Source: JAPLYB01 sp964481435 (GTDB lineage Archaea; Nanobdellota; Nanobdellia; Pacearchaeales; UBA284). Taken from it: a stretch of 64,000 bases of DNA. The notes under the pieces were generated by a model that saw nothing but the letters and a program-made list of their open reading frames with translations, did not search any database and had not been told where the DNA came from. Positions 1-8,524 of the stretch are shown one piece after another. The stretch covers positions 26,194 through 90,193 of the forward strand of contig CAYZTH010000001.1 of the NCBI GenBank assembly GCA_964481435.1. Direction: 5' to 3'. Made by a program: the position numbers and the translations under genes. Position 1 is the stretch's first letter; each line of letters begins with the position of its first letter.

Positions 1-1134
1 AAACCAGAGATGGCCCTCCCACTGAGAATGGGTTCAATTTATTTACTTGTCTTGTCCATACAAGGCTTTTTCGCCATGATATTCTATCCATTGAAGAAGC
101 TTAAGTATGGGTTATTCGCGGAAGTTATATTTCAAGTGGCGAAAATAGGGTTGTTCTTATTATTTATCAAGATGTATCTATCGGTTTCAAATGTTTTTTT
201 AGCTATGGCCCTAGCCTTCTTTATATCTGCAGCATTCTATTTTCTTATTATCTTATTTAAACATAAGAAATTATTTTTTGGAAAACTAGTCAAGATAGAA
301 AAGAGGAAAATTACAATCTTTTTAGGGTGGATTACCCTATTTACTGCATTTTCTTCACTTTATTCAACAATCAATACCCTTGTTCTTGGATTTTTCGTAG
401 ATAATAACTTTGTGGCTTACTACAGCGCAATTCTGTCTATAGTCCTTCCATTGAGCGTAGTCATAAATTTAGGGGGCATTGTTCTGCCAATTTTTACAGA
501 AATTACTGGAAAAAGATTGAAAAGAGGATTTAAGAAAATAGTAAAATACTCTGCAATTGTGTCAATCCCTTCAAGTGTAGGTCTCGCATTTATCTTGATT
601 CCAGTCCTAAGAGTAATATACGGTCCAAGTTATGTCCCGCCAGAATTCTATAATGTAATCCTAATCTCCACGATTTTGCTTTCAATGTTGGTATTTGAAG
701 AGTTGTTTATCTCCTTGTACCTTTCTTTATTTGCAGCAAAAGAGAAGTTCAATCGACCAACAATCAGTTTTATCCTTATGACGGTATTGAATATAGTCCT
801 TGATTACATCTTGATTAAACTGTTACTGCCTTACGGACAGATCTGGGCGGTTTTAGCGGTTTCAATCGCAACACTTGTAACTAGATACTTGAATCTTCTT
901 ATTTTAGGGGCTCTAGCCAAAAAAGAATTCAGGCTAGGATTGAATAAAAGAACAATTTTATCTCCTCTACTTGCCTCATTGATTATGCTTGGTTTTCTAT
1001 TCCTATTTAACTGGATATTTAATCCAAATCTGATTCTTACAATAATCATGGTCGGACTTGCGATAATCCTCTATTTTATCTTCTTATTTTTGATAGAGAA
1101 CTTCGGGGATAAAAAAGCAAAAGAGGGAGATTAA
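1..1134 (+). CDS. Polysaccharide flippase (Wzx/MurJ-like), N-terminus cut by window edge
   Basis: Multi-pass membrane protein of the polysaccharide-export (MATE-like) superfamily, expected to flip lipid-linked sugars across the membrane. The reading frame is open to base 1 (first internal ATG at 10). Only about 374 residues are visible, against 430-500 for the family, so the first TM helices probably lie outside the window. Hydrophobic helices run throughout, and the C-terminus has the usual polysaccharide-biosynthesis layout ending in a charged tail. A second flippase lies at 22775-24130. Family assignment rests on hydropathy and context; the substrate is not deducible. Confidence 0.75.
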   Translation, partial: KPEMALPLRMGSIYLLVLSIQGFFAMIFYPLKKLKYGLFAEVIFQVAKIGLFLLFIKMYLSVSNVFLAMALAFFISAAFYFLIILFKHKKLFFGKLVKIEKRKITIFLGWITLFTAFSSLYSTINTLVLGFFVDNNFVAYYSAILSIVLPLSVVINLGGIVLPIFTEITGKRLKRGFKKIVKYSAIVSIPSSVGLAFILIPVLRVIYGPSYVPPEFYNVILISTILLSMLVFEELFISLYLSLFAAKEKFNRPTISFILMTVLNIVLDYILIKLLLPYGQIWAVLAVSIATLVTRYLNLLILGALAKKEFRLGLNKRTILSPLLASLIMLGFLFLFNWIFNPNLILTIIMVGLAIILYFIFLFLIENFGDKKAKEGD

Positions 1135-1149
1135 TATGCCTGTTACGTC

Positions 1150-1168
1150 CTTTTTTTATTTATTTTTT
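1150..1168 (+). terminator. Oligo-T terminator after the flippase
   Basis: Two T-runs follow the flippase stop in the convergent gap before the next minus-strand gene. Archaeal RNA polymerase terminates at such T tracts without a hairpin. Confidence 0.45.
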
Positions 1169-2147
1169 AGAACCAATTTCCCTTTTTGAGGATTTTTGTG
1201 GCAATGAATATTTTGAGTGTTAAAAGAATATTGCGGTCCATCCTGCTTTTTTTGGCTTCAAATTCTCTCTTATAGTTTTCGTCAATTACTGGGATAACCG
1301 GGGCCTTGCAGCTTCCAAGCCACCAAGCTAATTCTGTGAAGGTGCTCAAATATGTCCCAAGGATTTTTTTTGTCTTTGAAAGCAGGATAAGATCTACCAA
1401 TCCTTCTTGTGTCACGCTAACATTTTCTCTGTCTCGATTATTTTTAGGATAAACAATTACCTTTTCCTTTAATTTAGATTTGAAAAGATTTTCAGTTTCT
1501 TCGCAATCTGTGCATAAGAAGAACATTTGTTCTGGATTTTCTTTTAATATCTTGTCAATCTCTTCGAAAAAACGCTCATTTGAAGAGACTTTTCCAAGAC
1601 CTTCCTTTCCAAGAAGAAAATCCCCTCGTCTTGCATGAATTCCGACGAAATCAGTCAGGTCATTTTTTTTCAAGAATTTTTCGACTTCTTCCCTAACAAA
1701 ACTAATTGGGACAAGTCTTTTAAGATATTCAAGTATGTCTTTTCTTATATTCATAGGGATTCCTTCAAATTCATGGTCTATATCATTTCCTTTTTTTGTA
1801 GAGAATAAACTGGGGAATATCTGTTTTTCTTCTCTTTCACCAGGAAAAAGGATCCATCGCGCATTATCTGTTGCAAGATATTCGTGAGCAGACTCTGGAA
1901 TTTCATTTACGTCTGCACGATAGACTTTCAGGTTTTTCTTGTCAATTTTTTTCAAATCCTCTTTTTTTAGTTCAGGGAACTGGTTTTCAAATAGGTCGTT
2001 GAATTTTCCCCTTAGGGTATGGTTTGAAGGCCAGTACAAGAGAAGTTCTCGGCCATATTTATCTCCAAGCCTCCACATAGAAATAAGGCATTTAATCCTG
2101 TTTGATATCCCCCCCGGGTTGGCAGCAATTATTTTCCTATTTTCCAT
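1167..2147 (-). CDS. Fucosyltransferase-like protein (NodZ/O-fucosyltransferase fold)
   Basis: 326 residues. The N-terminus has a GGISNR motif (residues 12-17), like the GG(L/I)GNR loop of GT11/GT23 fucosyltransferases. A central HARRGD (171-176) matches the GDP-fucose-binding H-x-R-R-x-D motif of alpha-1,2/1,6 fucosyltransferases. Residues 235-285 contain the conserved 'D-lll-S...i-gt-S-F-elAwwlg' pattern near the C-terminus. It sits directly downstream of gmd on the same strand, with a 55-nt gap, which fits use of GDP-fucose or a related GDP-deoxysugar. Acceptor unknown. Family confidence is good; the exact linkage cannot be told. Confidence 0.7.
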   Translation of the reverse strand: MENRKIIAANPGGISNRIKCLISMWRLGDKYGRELLLYWPSNHTLRGKFNDLFENQFPELKKEDLKKIDKKNLKVYRADVNEIPESAHEYLATDNARWILFPGEREEKQIFPSLFSTKKGNDIDHEFEGIPMNIRKDILEYLKRLVPISFVREEVEKFLKKNDLTDFVGIHARRGDFLLGKEGLGKVSSNERFFEEIDKILKENPEQMFFLCTDCEETENLFKSKLKEKVIVYPKNNRDRENVSVTQEGLVDLILLSKTKKILGTYLSTFTELAWWLGSCKAPVIPVIDENYKREFEAKKSRMDRNILLTLKIFIATKILKKGNWF

Positions 2148-2202
2148 TTTTTATAGTTTAAAAGATCATTTAGAAATTTTTTAGATATAGACTCGTTGAA
2201 TA

Positions 2203-3306
2203 TTAAACACATGAATTAAATAAGTTTTTTCCTAGTTCTTTAGCCTTTTCTAAGATGTATTCCTCGGTAAATTTTTCAGGAGGATTAATCGGGATGATTC
2301 CCATTTTTTCAAATTTTTCTCTTAAATCTGAAATTAGCATCATCCTGGCTAATTCTTTGAATTTCACTTTTGGGTTCCAACCAAAGGTTTTCCTTGCCTT
2401 ACTAGCATCTCCTAGCAAATAAGGAACCTCTGCAGGTCTTTTATATCGCTCATTTATGCCTAAGAATTTATTATAATCAAGGCCTATTAATTTGAAGCAT
2501 TCATCTAAAAATTCTCTAACCGTATGAGATTCTCCAGTAGCTATGACAAAATCATCTGGCTTGTCCTGTTGTAAAATCTGCCACATTGCCTCAACATATT
2601 CTTCAGAGTAGCCCCAGTCTCTCTTAGCATCTAGATTTCCTAGGGTGACGTTCTTCCTCTCTCCAACAAGAATCTCTGCTATTTCCCTTGTTATCTTTCT
2701 TGTTACAAAATTTAATCCCCGTCTTGGTGATTCATGATTGAATAGGATTCCATTTGAGGCAAATAATCCATAAGCGTCTCTATAGAGTTTGGTTAGATGA
2801 AAGGCCGCAACTTTCGAAATACCATATGGGCTCTGTGGATTTAATGGAGTATCCTCATTCTGAGGGGGTGCAGAAGTTCCAAACATTTCTGAACTAGATG
2901 CCTGATAGAACTTTCCCTTATAGTCCATTTTCTTCAAGGTATCAAGGATTCGATATACTCCAAGCAAGTCGATGTTTATTGTGGACATGCCATTGTCAAA
3001 ACTTATTCCGACATGACTCTGCGCAGCAAGATTATAAATTTCATCTGGTTGGACTTGTTCAATTATGTTTCTTAAGCTAGATGTATCTGTAAGATCAGCA
3101 TACTTAACAACGAAAGGGCAGTCTGGATCTGAGTAGTCTTCTTCATATTTCTTAATAAGATGGTCTATTCTTTGAGTATTCGGATAACTTGCTCTTCGGA
3201 CTATTCCCCTAACAAGATATCCCTTTTTGAGAAGGAGTTCTGCTAGGTAAGAGCCATCCTGTCCCCCAATCCCGGTAATGAACGCTACCTTTTTTCCGTT
3301 TATCAT
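2203..3306 (-). CDS. gmd: GDP-mannose 4,6-dehydratase
   Basis: 367 residues, the usual length. It converts GDP-D-mannose to GDP-4-keto-6-deoxymannose, the first step to GDP-fucose or GDP-rhamnose. Visible features are the NADP Rossmann loop TGIGGQDGSYLAE near residue 11, the SSSEMFG serine motif, the catalytic YGISK (Y-x3-K), and the conserved region NHESPRRG. It lies between two fucosyltransferase-like genes. No GDP-fucose synthase (fcl) was recognised in the window, so the next step must be encoded elsewhere or by the epimerase domain of the 787-residue fusion. Confidence 0.93.
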   Translation of the reverse strand: MINGKKVAFITGIGGQDGSYLAELLLKKGYLVRGIVRRASYPNTQRIDHLIKKYEEDYSDPDCPFVVKYADLTDTSSLRNIIEQVQPDEIYNLAAQSHVGISFDNGMSTINIDLLGVYRILDTLKKMDYKGKFYQASSSEMFGTSAPPQNEDTPLNPQSPYGISKVAAFHLTKLYRDAYGLFASNGILFNHESPRRGLNFVTRKITREIAEILVGERKNVTLGNLDAKRDWGYSEEYVEAMWQILQQDKPDDFVIATGESHTVREFLDECFKLIGLDYNKFLGINERYKRPAEVPYLLGDASKARKTFGWNPKVKFKELARMMLISDLREKFEKMGIIPINPPEKFTEEYILEKAKELGKNLFNSCV

Positions 3307-3487
3307 AATAAATGTTTAATCAGCCCCCTTTTTAAAATTATCTGATATAAAATAGATATAGCGAGAAGTTGTTTCTAGTCGGTGAAAATATTTCAAATAA
3401 CCTCAAATAAAAAACATTTTTTTTTCGCCAAAAACATTTAAAAAGAATTAAAAGTTGTTTATGCTTAGAAATTAAAGTAGATTCAAA

Positions 3488-4489
3488 ATGGATAAAAAAG
3501 AAATAAAGATAAATTTCCGGTATTTTGACCCAAATTTTAATTCAGAAGATAATTTATTTACGGATCTTTTGAGAAGGAGGTACCATGTTGTGATAAGTGA
3601 CAATCCAGATTATGTCTTTTATTCGGTTTATCCAGAAAATGCCGGTAAAGGTCTAGGGGGAATGGGCAGAGTTATCAAAAAGATCTCTCCGGATCTTTAC
3701 ATATTCTCCAGAAAAATCGTTTCAAAAGTTTTATCTGTTTTCAAAAAGAAGAACAAAGTAGAGGGGAAATTTGTCAAGATCTTTTTTGGTGCAGAACACA
3801 CCAAACCAAATATGAAAGAGTGTGATTGGGCATTTTCTTCACACTTTGAAGAGGAAATCAATCATCCAAAGTATATGAGAATAGCTTCCTACCGAGTTAC
3901 TGACTTTAAACTAGAGAACGCAGGTAAGCCCCCGATAAAAAAAGACCTAGACCTGGAGCAGATAAAGAAGGAAAAGACAAAATTCTGCAATTTTATTTAT
4001 TCCCAGGATATCAAGGAAAGAAATGAATTTTTCAAGATATTGAATGAGTATAAGCCAGTAGATTCGCCAGGAAGATGCATGAATAATATGCCGGCAATTA
4101 GTGTAAATGACCCAAAGAAATCAAGAGAAGCAGTAAATTGGGCAGAGGAAAAGTTGAAGTTCATCAGGCCCTATAAGTTTACAATAGCTTTTGAGAACTT
4201 CTCTAGTCCTGGCTGGGTCACAGAAAAACTGACTCATCCCATGTTGGTTAATAGTGTCCCAATTTATTTTGGACATGGGGCAGTTAAAGAAGACTTCAAT
4301 ACAAAGAGTTTCATAAATTTCCACGATTTTAAAGATATGAAGGAGTTCGTTGAGCATATCATAAAAGTTGACAACGATGATTCACTTTATGAAGAGTACT
4401 TGAGACAGCCTTTTTATGAGAATAATATCCCTTCAGAGTATGTTGACGATGAGCGGATATTGAAAAGATTTGAAGAAATATTTGGATAA
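3488..4489 (+). CDS. Alpha-1,3-fucosyltransferase-like (GT10)
   Basis: 333 residues. The C-terminal half has the GT10 donor-binding signature FENFSSPGWVTEK followed by the hydrophobic LVNSVPIYFG stretch, the hallmark of alpha-1,3/1,4 fucosyltransferases (Lewis-type enzymes). No TM anchor or signal is visible, so it probably acts in the cytoplasm on a lipid-linked or nucleotide-activated acceptor. A TATA-like box at about 3432-3443 would give a leader of about 20-25 nt. It points away from gmd, with a divergent 180-nt gap. Donor GDP-fucose is inferred from the family and from gmd next door. Confidence 0.85.
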   Translation: MDKKEIKINFRYFDPNFNSEDNLFTDLLRRRYHVVISDNPDYVFYSVYPENAGKGLGGMGRVIKKISPDLYIFSRKIVSKVLSVFKKKNKVEGKFVKIFFGAEHTKPNMKECDWAFSSHFEEEINHPKYMRIASYRVTDFKLENAGKPPIKKDLDLEQIKKEKTKFCNFIYSQDIKERNEFFKILNEYKPVDSPGRCMNNMPAISVNDPKKSREAVNWAEEKLKFIRPYKFTIAFENFSSPGWVTEKLTHPMLVNSVPIYFGHGAVKEDFNTKSFINFHDFKDMKEFVEHIIKVDNDDSLYEEYLRQPFYENNIPSEYVDDERILKRFEEIFG

Positions 4490-4499
4490 TTTCATTGAA

Positions 4500-5486
4500 T
4501 TATTTTTTATATCCGTCTGGATGATTCTTTAACCAGTTAAATGCGGTCCTTATTATGGTGTCTATAGAACTATACTCTGGGTTCCACCCAAGTTCCTTCT
4601 TTATTTTTTTCGAGCTTGCTATAAGGACATCAGGGTCCCCAGGCCTTCTTGCCTTTTCGATAGCGGTTATTTTCATTCCAGTAACCTTTCTTGCTGTATC
4701 AATTATTTCCTTCACAGAGAAACCCTTTTCACTCCCCAGGTTATATCTCTCTGTCTTCCCGCCACTATCGAGGTACCTTAGAGCCAAGATGTGGGCCTTT
4801 GCAAGGTCAGTTACATGGATGTAATCCCTGACACCAGTACCATCCCTTGTTTTATAATCGGTCCCAAAAATATCTAAATGGTCAATTTTTCCTAGGGCAG
4901 CAAGCAAAACTCTTGGAATAAGGTGGTGTTCTGGTTTATGGAATTCTCCTAACTGACCCTCTGGGTCTGCTCCTGCAGCGCAGAAGTATCTCAAAGAAAC
5001 GGATTTTATGCCATAAGCATGATCATAATACCCTAGTATTCTCTCAAAGACTAGTTTTGTATAACCATAGGGGTTACTTGGTTTCTTAAGGTCCTCCTCT
5101 TGTATGGGAACCCTCTTAGGTATGCCATAGACTGCCGCAGAAGATGAAAAAACAATTTTTTTCACATTATATTTTCTCATAGCCTCTAGAAGGTTCAGGC
5201 CGTTGGAAATGTTGTTCATAAAATATTTTTCAGGGTTTGAAACAGATTCTGGAACATCTGCATAAGCTGCAAAATGAACAACAGAATCTATCTTTTCTTT
5301 TTTGAATAGGGCATCAAGTCTGTTCCTATCAGCCAAGTCTCCTTTGATGAATTTTCCACCAACAATGGCTTCCCTATATCCATTTTCAAGGCTGTCAAAG
5401 ATGATAACTTCATTGCCCTGTTTAAGCAATTCCTTTACAGTATGGCTGCCTATATAGCCCGCACCCCCCGTAACCATAATTTTCAT
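4500..5486 (-). CDS. galE: UDP-glucose 4-epimerase
   Basis: 328 residues, an extended short-chain dehydrogenase. It interconverts UDP-glucose and UDP-galactose (or the GlcNAc/GalNAc forms). Residues 5-14 carry TGGAGYIGSH for NAD binding; the SSSAAVYG serine and the YGYTK tyrosine/lysine (catalytic Y-x3-K) follow; the NLGSEKGFSV region binds the sugar nucleotide. Supplies UDP-galactose for the UDP-galactopyranose mutase two genes away. It converges on the GT10 gene with a 10-nt gap. A TATA box at 5507-5518 makes the transcript leaderless. Confidence 0.93.
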   Translation of the reverse strand: MKIMVTGGAGYIGSHTVKELLKQGNEVIIFDSLENGYREAIVGGKFIKGDLADRNRLDALFKKEKIDSVVHFAAYADVPESVSNPEKYFMNNISNGLNLLEAMRKYNVKKIVFSSSAAVYGIPKRVPIQEEDLKKPSNPYGYTKLVFERILGYYDHAYGIKSVSLRYFCAAGADPEGQLGEFHKPEHHLIPRVLLAALGKIDHLDIFGTDYKTRDGTGVRDYIHVTDLAKAHILALRYLDSGGKTERYNLGSEKGFSVKEIIDTARKVTGMKITAIEKARRPGDPDVLIASSKKIKKELGWNPEYSSIDTIIRTAFNWLKNHPDGYKK

Positions 5487-5506
5487 AAATTGAATAGGCC
5501 GGGGGG

Positions 5507-5518
5507 AATATTTAAAGT
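5507..5518 (-). promoter_or_regulatory. TATA box of galE
   Basis: ACTTTAAATATT on the minus strand, centred 26 nt before the start codon at 5486; predicts a leaderless mRNA. Confidence 0.6.
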
Positions 5519-5581
5519 TAATTATAATAGAAGATAATATAAAGAATTTACAACGCTACAACACAATATAAGACAACAATC

Positions 5582-5592
5582 TTTATAAATAA
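5582..5592 (+). promoter_or_regulatory. TATA box of GT2 gene
   Basis: TTTATAAATAA centred 24 nt before the ATG at 5611, so the start codon lies at or next to the transcription start. Confidence 0.6.
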
Positions 5593-5610
5593 TATCTGGG
5601 ATAATTTAGT

Positions 5611-6555
5611 ATGGAAGATAAAAATCCAAAGGTGTCTATAATCCTGCCGGTTTATAATGCAGAAAAATTTCTAGATGAGAATCTGCTCTCTATCTTAAAT
5701 CAAAGTTTTGAAGATTTTGAGTTTATCATAATTAACGATGAATCAAAAGACAAATCTGCAGAGATAATACAAAGATATGCGGAAAAAGATAAAAGAATAA
5801 TCTTTTTGAATAATGAAAAAAATATGGGATGTGTGAAAACCAGAAACAAGGGATTAAAGCTAGCAAGAGGAGAATATATTGCGGTAATGGACCCAGATGA
5901 TGTTTGTCTTACAGACCGATTTAAAATTCAGGTAGACTATTTAGACAGGCATCCAGAAATTTTCTTAATCGGCGGTTCTGCGATTGTAATTGATGAAGAA
6001 GGGAATAGGATGGGGATTTTATTAAAAGAGGATAATCCCGAGAAAATTGCAAAAAAGATGGTAAACGCAAACTGCATGATTCACCCCTCAGTTATGCATA
6101 GAAACACACAAGAATTCTTTTATCGAGAGAAATTTATTATTTCTGATGATTATGACTTTCTTCTAATGGTATTATCTACAAATAAGAAAATGTCAAATGT
6201 TCCGGAATTTATTGTAAAATATCGGATTAACAAGGGTTCAGCCACAAATACTAAGAAGAATCCAGAATTTTTCTTTAAAATAGCAAAAGAATTTTATAGG
6301 CAGCGAGTAGAAACCGGTAAGGATGATTATGATCAATTGGACTTAGACAAGGTACAGCCCAAAATGGTAGATTTCAATAAGTTAAATTCAAAGACCAAGA
6401 TTGTTGTTGGATTTCAGGACAATCAAATGAAAAATGTCAGAAAAGAGATAAAAGATTATATCAAGACTTATAATTTTGAAAAACAACTCGCGGCCTATTA
6501 TCTGCTCAGTTTTTTACCAATAGGGTTCACTAAACTTTTAAGGAAGAAATTATAG
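5611..6555 (+). CDS. GT2 family glycosyltransferase
   Basis: 314 residues. The N-terminal GT-A fold starts at VSIILPVYNAE (residues 8-18); IINDESKDKS is the nucleotide-binding loop; MDPDD (93-97) is the metal-binding D-x-D. The C-terminal third is charged and lacks obvious TM helices, so a soluble or peripheral enzyme is likely. Its 3' end overlaps the convergent UDP-galactopyranose mutase gene by 6 nt. With galE and glf at its sides it could be a galactofuranosyl- or other hexosyltransferase, but the donor cannot be read from the sequence. Confidence 0.85.
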   Translation: MEDKNPKVSIILPVYNAEKFLDENLLSILNQSFEDFEFIIINDESKDKSAEIIQRYAEKDKRIIFLNNEKNMGCVKTRNKGLKLARGEYIAVMDPDDVCLTDRFKIQVDYLDRHPEIFLIGGSAIVIDEEGNRMGILLKEDNPEKIAKKMVNANCMIHPSVMHRNTQEFFYREKFIISDDYDFLLMVLSTNKKMSNVPEFIVKYRINKGSATNTKKNPEFFFKIAKEFYRQRVETGKDDYDQLDLDKVQPKMVDFNKLNSKTKIVVGFQDNQMKNVRKEIKDYIKTYNFEKQLAAYYLLSFLPIGFTKLLRKKL

Positions 6556-7656
6556 GCCGAATCTCTGATCATATTTTATCTTCTCAAATAGATTAAGTGC
6601 CTCTTCCACACACTGGTCTATATTGATATACTTATACTTGCCCAATCGTCCAAGAAAATGGATATTTTTTTCATTTCCTGATTCCTTTACATATTTTTGT
6701 AAAGAGTCCATATTTTTCTTATTATAAACCGGATAAATTGGTTCTTTTCCCCAGGTGAAAAACTCTTTACAAATAATTGTCTTTTTTGATTTTATTTTAT
6801 AGAACTTTTTAAATTCCGTTATTCTCGTGAATTTGAATTTTTCTTGAGGAAAATTAACCACCGAGTTGGGGAGAAAACTTTTTATTTTTAATTTCTCAAA
6901 AAGAAAGTCGATGCTTCTATAGTCCAGTGTTCCGAACTTATAATTGAAATATTCATCAATTTTACCTGTCCAGATGATCTCTTTAGCAACATTTTTTAAT
7001 ATTTCTTGGTAGGGAGTATTTAATTTTATAAAAATATTCTTATTTGAAAGCATTTTTTTGAACATATCTGTAAATCCTTTTTTTGGCATTCCTTGGAAAG
7101 GACTATCAAAATAGAAATTATTTCGGTTATATCTTATAGGGAGACGTTCCAAAACAGATCTGTCTAATTCAGAAGGATACAAATCCCATTGCTTTTTTGT
7201 ATAACTCTTGACAAATGCCTCATATAACTCTCTCCCAAACTTAGAAAGCACGACATCCTCCGAATTTTTTATTATTTTTGTTACAACGGCCTTATCTTTA
7301 AGGAAATTCTTTAATTCTTCTTCATTTTTTAAGTTTATATTAAAGAATTTATTTACAGTATTGAGGTTTATGGGAATTGGGAAAAACCGCCCTTCGTAGT
7401 AAGATAATACCCTGTGCTTATAGTCATTAAATTTTGTAAATCTTCTTAGATAGTCAAACACTCTTTTACTCTTCGTATTAAATATATGCGGCCCATATTT
7501 TTGCACTAAAATTCCCTCGCATTTATAGTCGTAACAAGCGCCCCCTATATGGTCTTTTTTATCAATAATCAAGATTTTCTTGCCAATAGAAGCTAATCTC
7601 TCTGCAAGCACAATTCCCGATATGCCACTTCCCACAATAAGATAGTCGTATTTCAT
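6550..7656 (-). CDS. glf: UDP-galactopyranose mutase
   Basis: 368 residues, typical of the bacterial/archaeal enzyme. This flavoenzyme converts UDP-galactopyranose to UDP-galactofuranose. The FAD-binding GSGISG lies at residues 8-13, followed by the E/D-x-R-x-x-I-GG-like stretch 'IIDKKDHIGGACYD'. The conserved GPHIFNT, RYNRNNFYFD and GTLDYRS segments match the mutase active site and substrate-binding arm. With galE it gives a complete route from UDP-glucose to UDP-galactofuranose. The TATA-like sequence near 7682-7694 is about 30 nt upstream. Confidence 0.92.
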   Translation of the reverse strand: MKYDYLIVGSGISGIVLAERLASIGKKILIIDKKDHIGGACYDYKCEGILVQKYGPHIFNTKSKRVFDYLRRFTKFNDYKHRVLSYYEGRFFPIPINLNTVNKFFNINLKNEEELKNFLKDKAVVTKIIKNSEDVVLSKFGRELYEAFVKSYTKKQWDLYPSELDRSVLERLPIRYNRNNFYFDSPFQGMPKKGFTDMFKKMLSNKNIFIKLNTPYQEILKNVAKEIIWTGKIDEYFNYKFGTLDYRSIDFLFEKLKIKSFLPNSVVNFPQEKFKFTRITEFKKFYKIKSKKTIICKEFFTWGKEPIYPVYNKKNMDSLQKYVKESGNEKNIHFLGRLGKYKYINIDQCVEEALNLFEKIKYDQRFGL

Positions 7657-7755
7657 TTTTTATTTGATGAAAGATAGAAAAAAACTTTAAAAAGCTTTAT
7701 AATTCTTTGCAGTGCAGCAGGAATTATTCGCACGCCTCAGGGACAACAGCCATAA

Positions 7756-7768
7756 AGATTTAAATACC
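7756..7768 (+). promoter_or_regulatory. TATA box deciding the start at 7787
   Basis: AGATTTAAATACC centred 25 nt before the ATG at 7787. It lies inside the longer open frame that begins with GTG at 7712, which argues against that longer start. Confidence 0.65.
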
Positions 7769-7786
7769 CTCTCAATTACTCAGGTT

Positions 7787-8524
7787 ATGACAAATTCAAC
7801 AAGAATCGCAATCGCAACAATGACCTATGATAAAAAAGGCGATGCAGAGTTAATGAGAGAAACTCTGCGTTTTTTAGCAAGCAAAGGTCATCAGGCTTAT
7901 ATTGCAGATGGCGGAAGTTCTACGAGATTTCTTGATGACCTTAGACTAATGGGCCATGAAGTTGTGCAGGTACCAGGTGGTTTAACCTGTCAGCACATAA
8001 ATTCTATTCAAAGAGCAGCAGGAAATGCAAAAACAGTCCTCTATATGGAGCCTGACAAGTTTAAATGGGTCTCTGAACATCTGGAAGAAGCAATAGATAA
8101 ATATTTTAGTATGCGCGAAGGGCCAGATATTTTTGCCGTCGTTAGTAGAACTTCCGATCAGATGAACACCTTTCCACCTCATCAGCGAACATGCGAAGGA
8201 TTGATGAATGATCTAATTCATAAGAAAACTGGGTTCAAAGGTGACTCTATCTATGGCCCAAAGGTTTTCTCATCAAAGCTTGCCGCACACTTGAATGAAC
8301 TTAGTGGAAAAGACCTAGGTTGGGCAGGTCTTATGTTCTCAGTTGGTAGGGCTTACAATTTAGGAATGCCCCTAAGGTCAATAGAAGCAGCTTCTGAATG
8401 TCCTAGTAGTCAAACATCAGAAGATAAAAACGCAGCAGCCTATAGGGAAAGGCAATTTAAACAGAATGCATTAGGACTATACCTTGGATTAGGAGAAACA
8501 GTACCTGCAGAGTTCTTAGCCTAG
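7787..8524 (+). CDS. Uncharacterised protein with glycosyltransferase-A-like features
   Basis: 245 residues from the ATG at 7787, chosen because a TATA box lies 25 nt upstream; the frame is open back to a GTG at 7712. The N-terminus RIAIATMTYDKKGD and the segment AYIADGGSS resemble the first strands and nucleotide loop of GT-A enzymes, and YMEPDKFKW could be a degenerate D-x-D region. No signal peptide or TM helix. It could be a mannosylglycerate-synthase-like or other sugar transferase; I do not recognise the family firmly. Its TAG stop shares a CTAG with the stop of the opposing radical SAM gene. Confidence 0.6.
   Translation: MTNSTRIAIATMTYDKKGDAELMRETLRFLASKGHQAYIADGGSSTRFLDDLRLMGHEVVQVPGGLTCQHINSIQRAAGNAKTVLYMEPDKFKWVSEHLEEAIDKYFSMREGPDIFAVVSRTSDQMNTFPPHQRTCEGLMNDLIHKKTGFKGDSIYGPKVFSSKLAAHLNELSGKDLGWAGLMFSVGRAYNLGMPLRSIEAASECPSSQTSEDKNAAAYRERQFKQNALGLYLGLGETVPAEFLA

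Noticed and set aside
7712..7786. GTG-initiated N-terminal extension of the 7787 gene
   Set aside because: A TATA box lies inside it at the right distance from the internal ATG.
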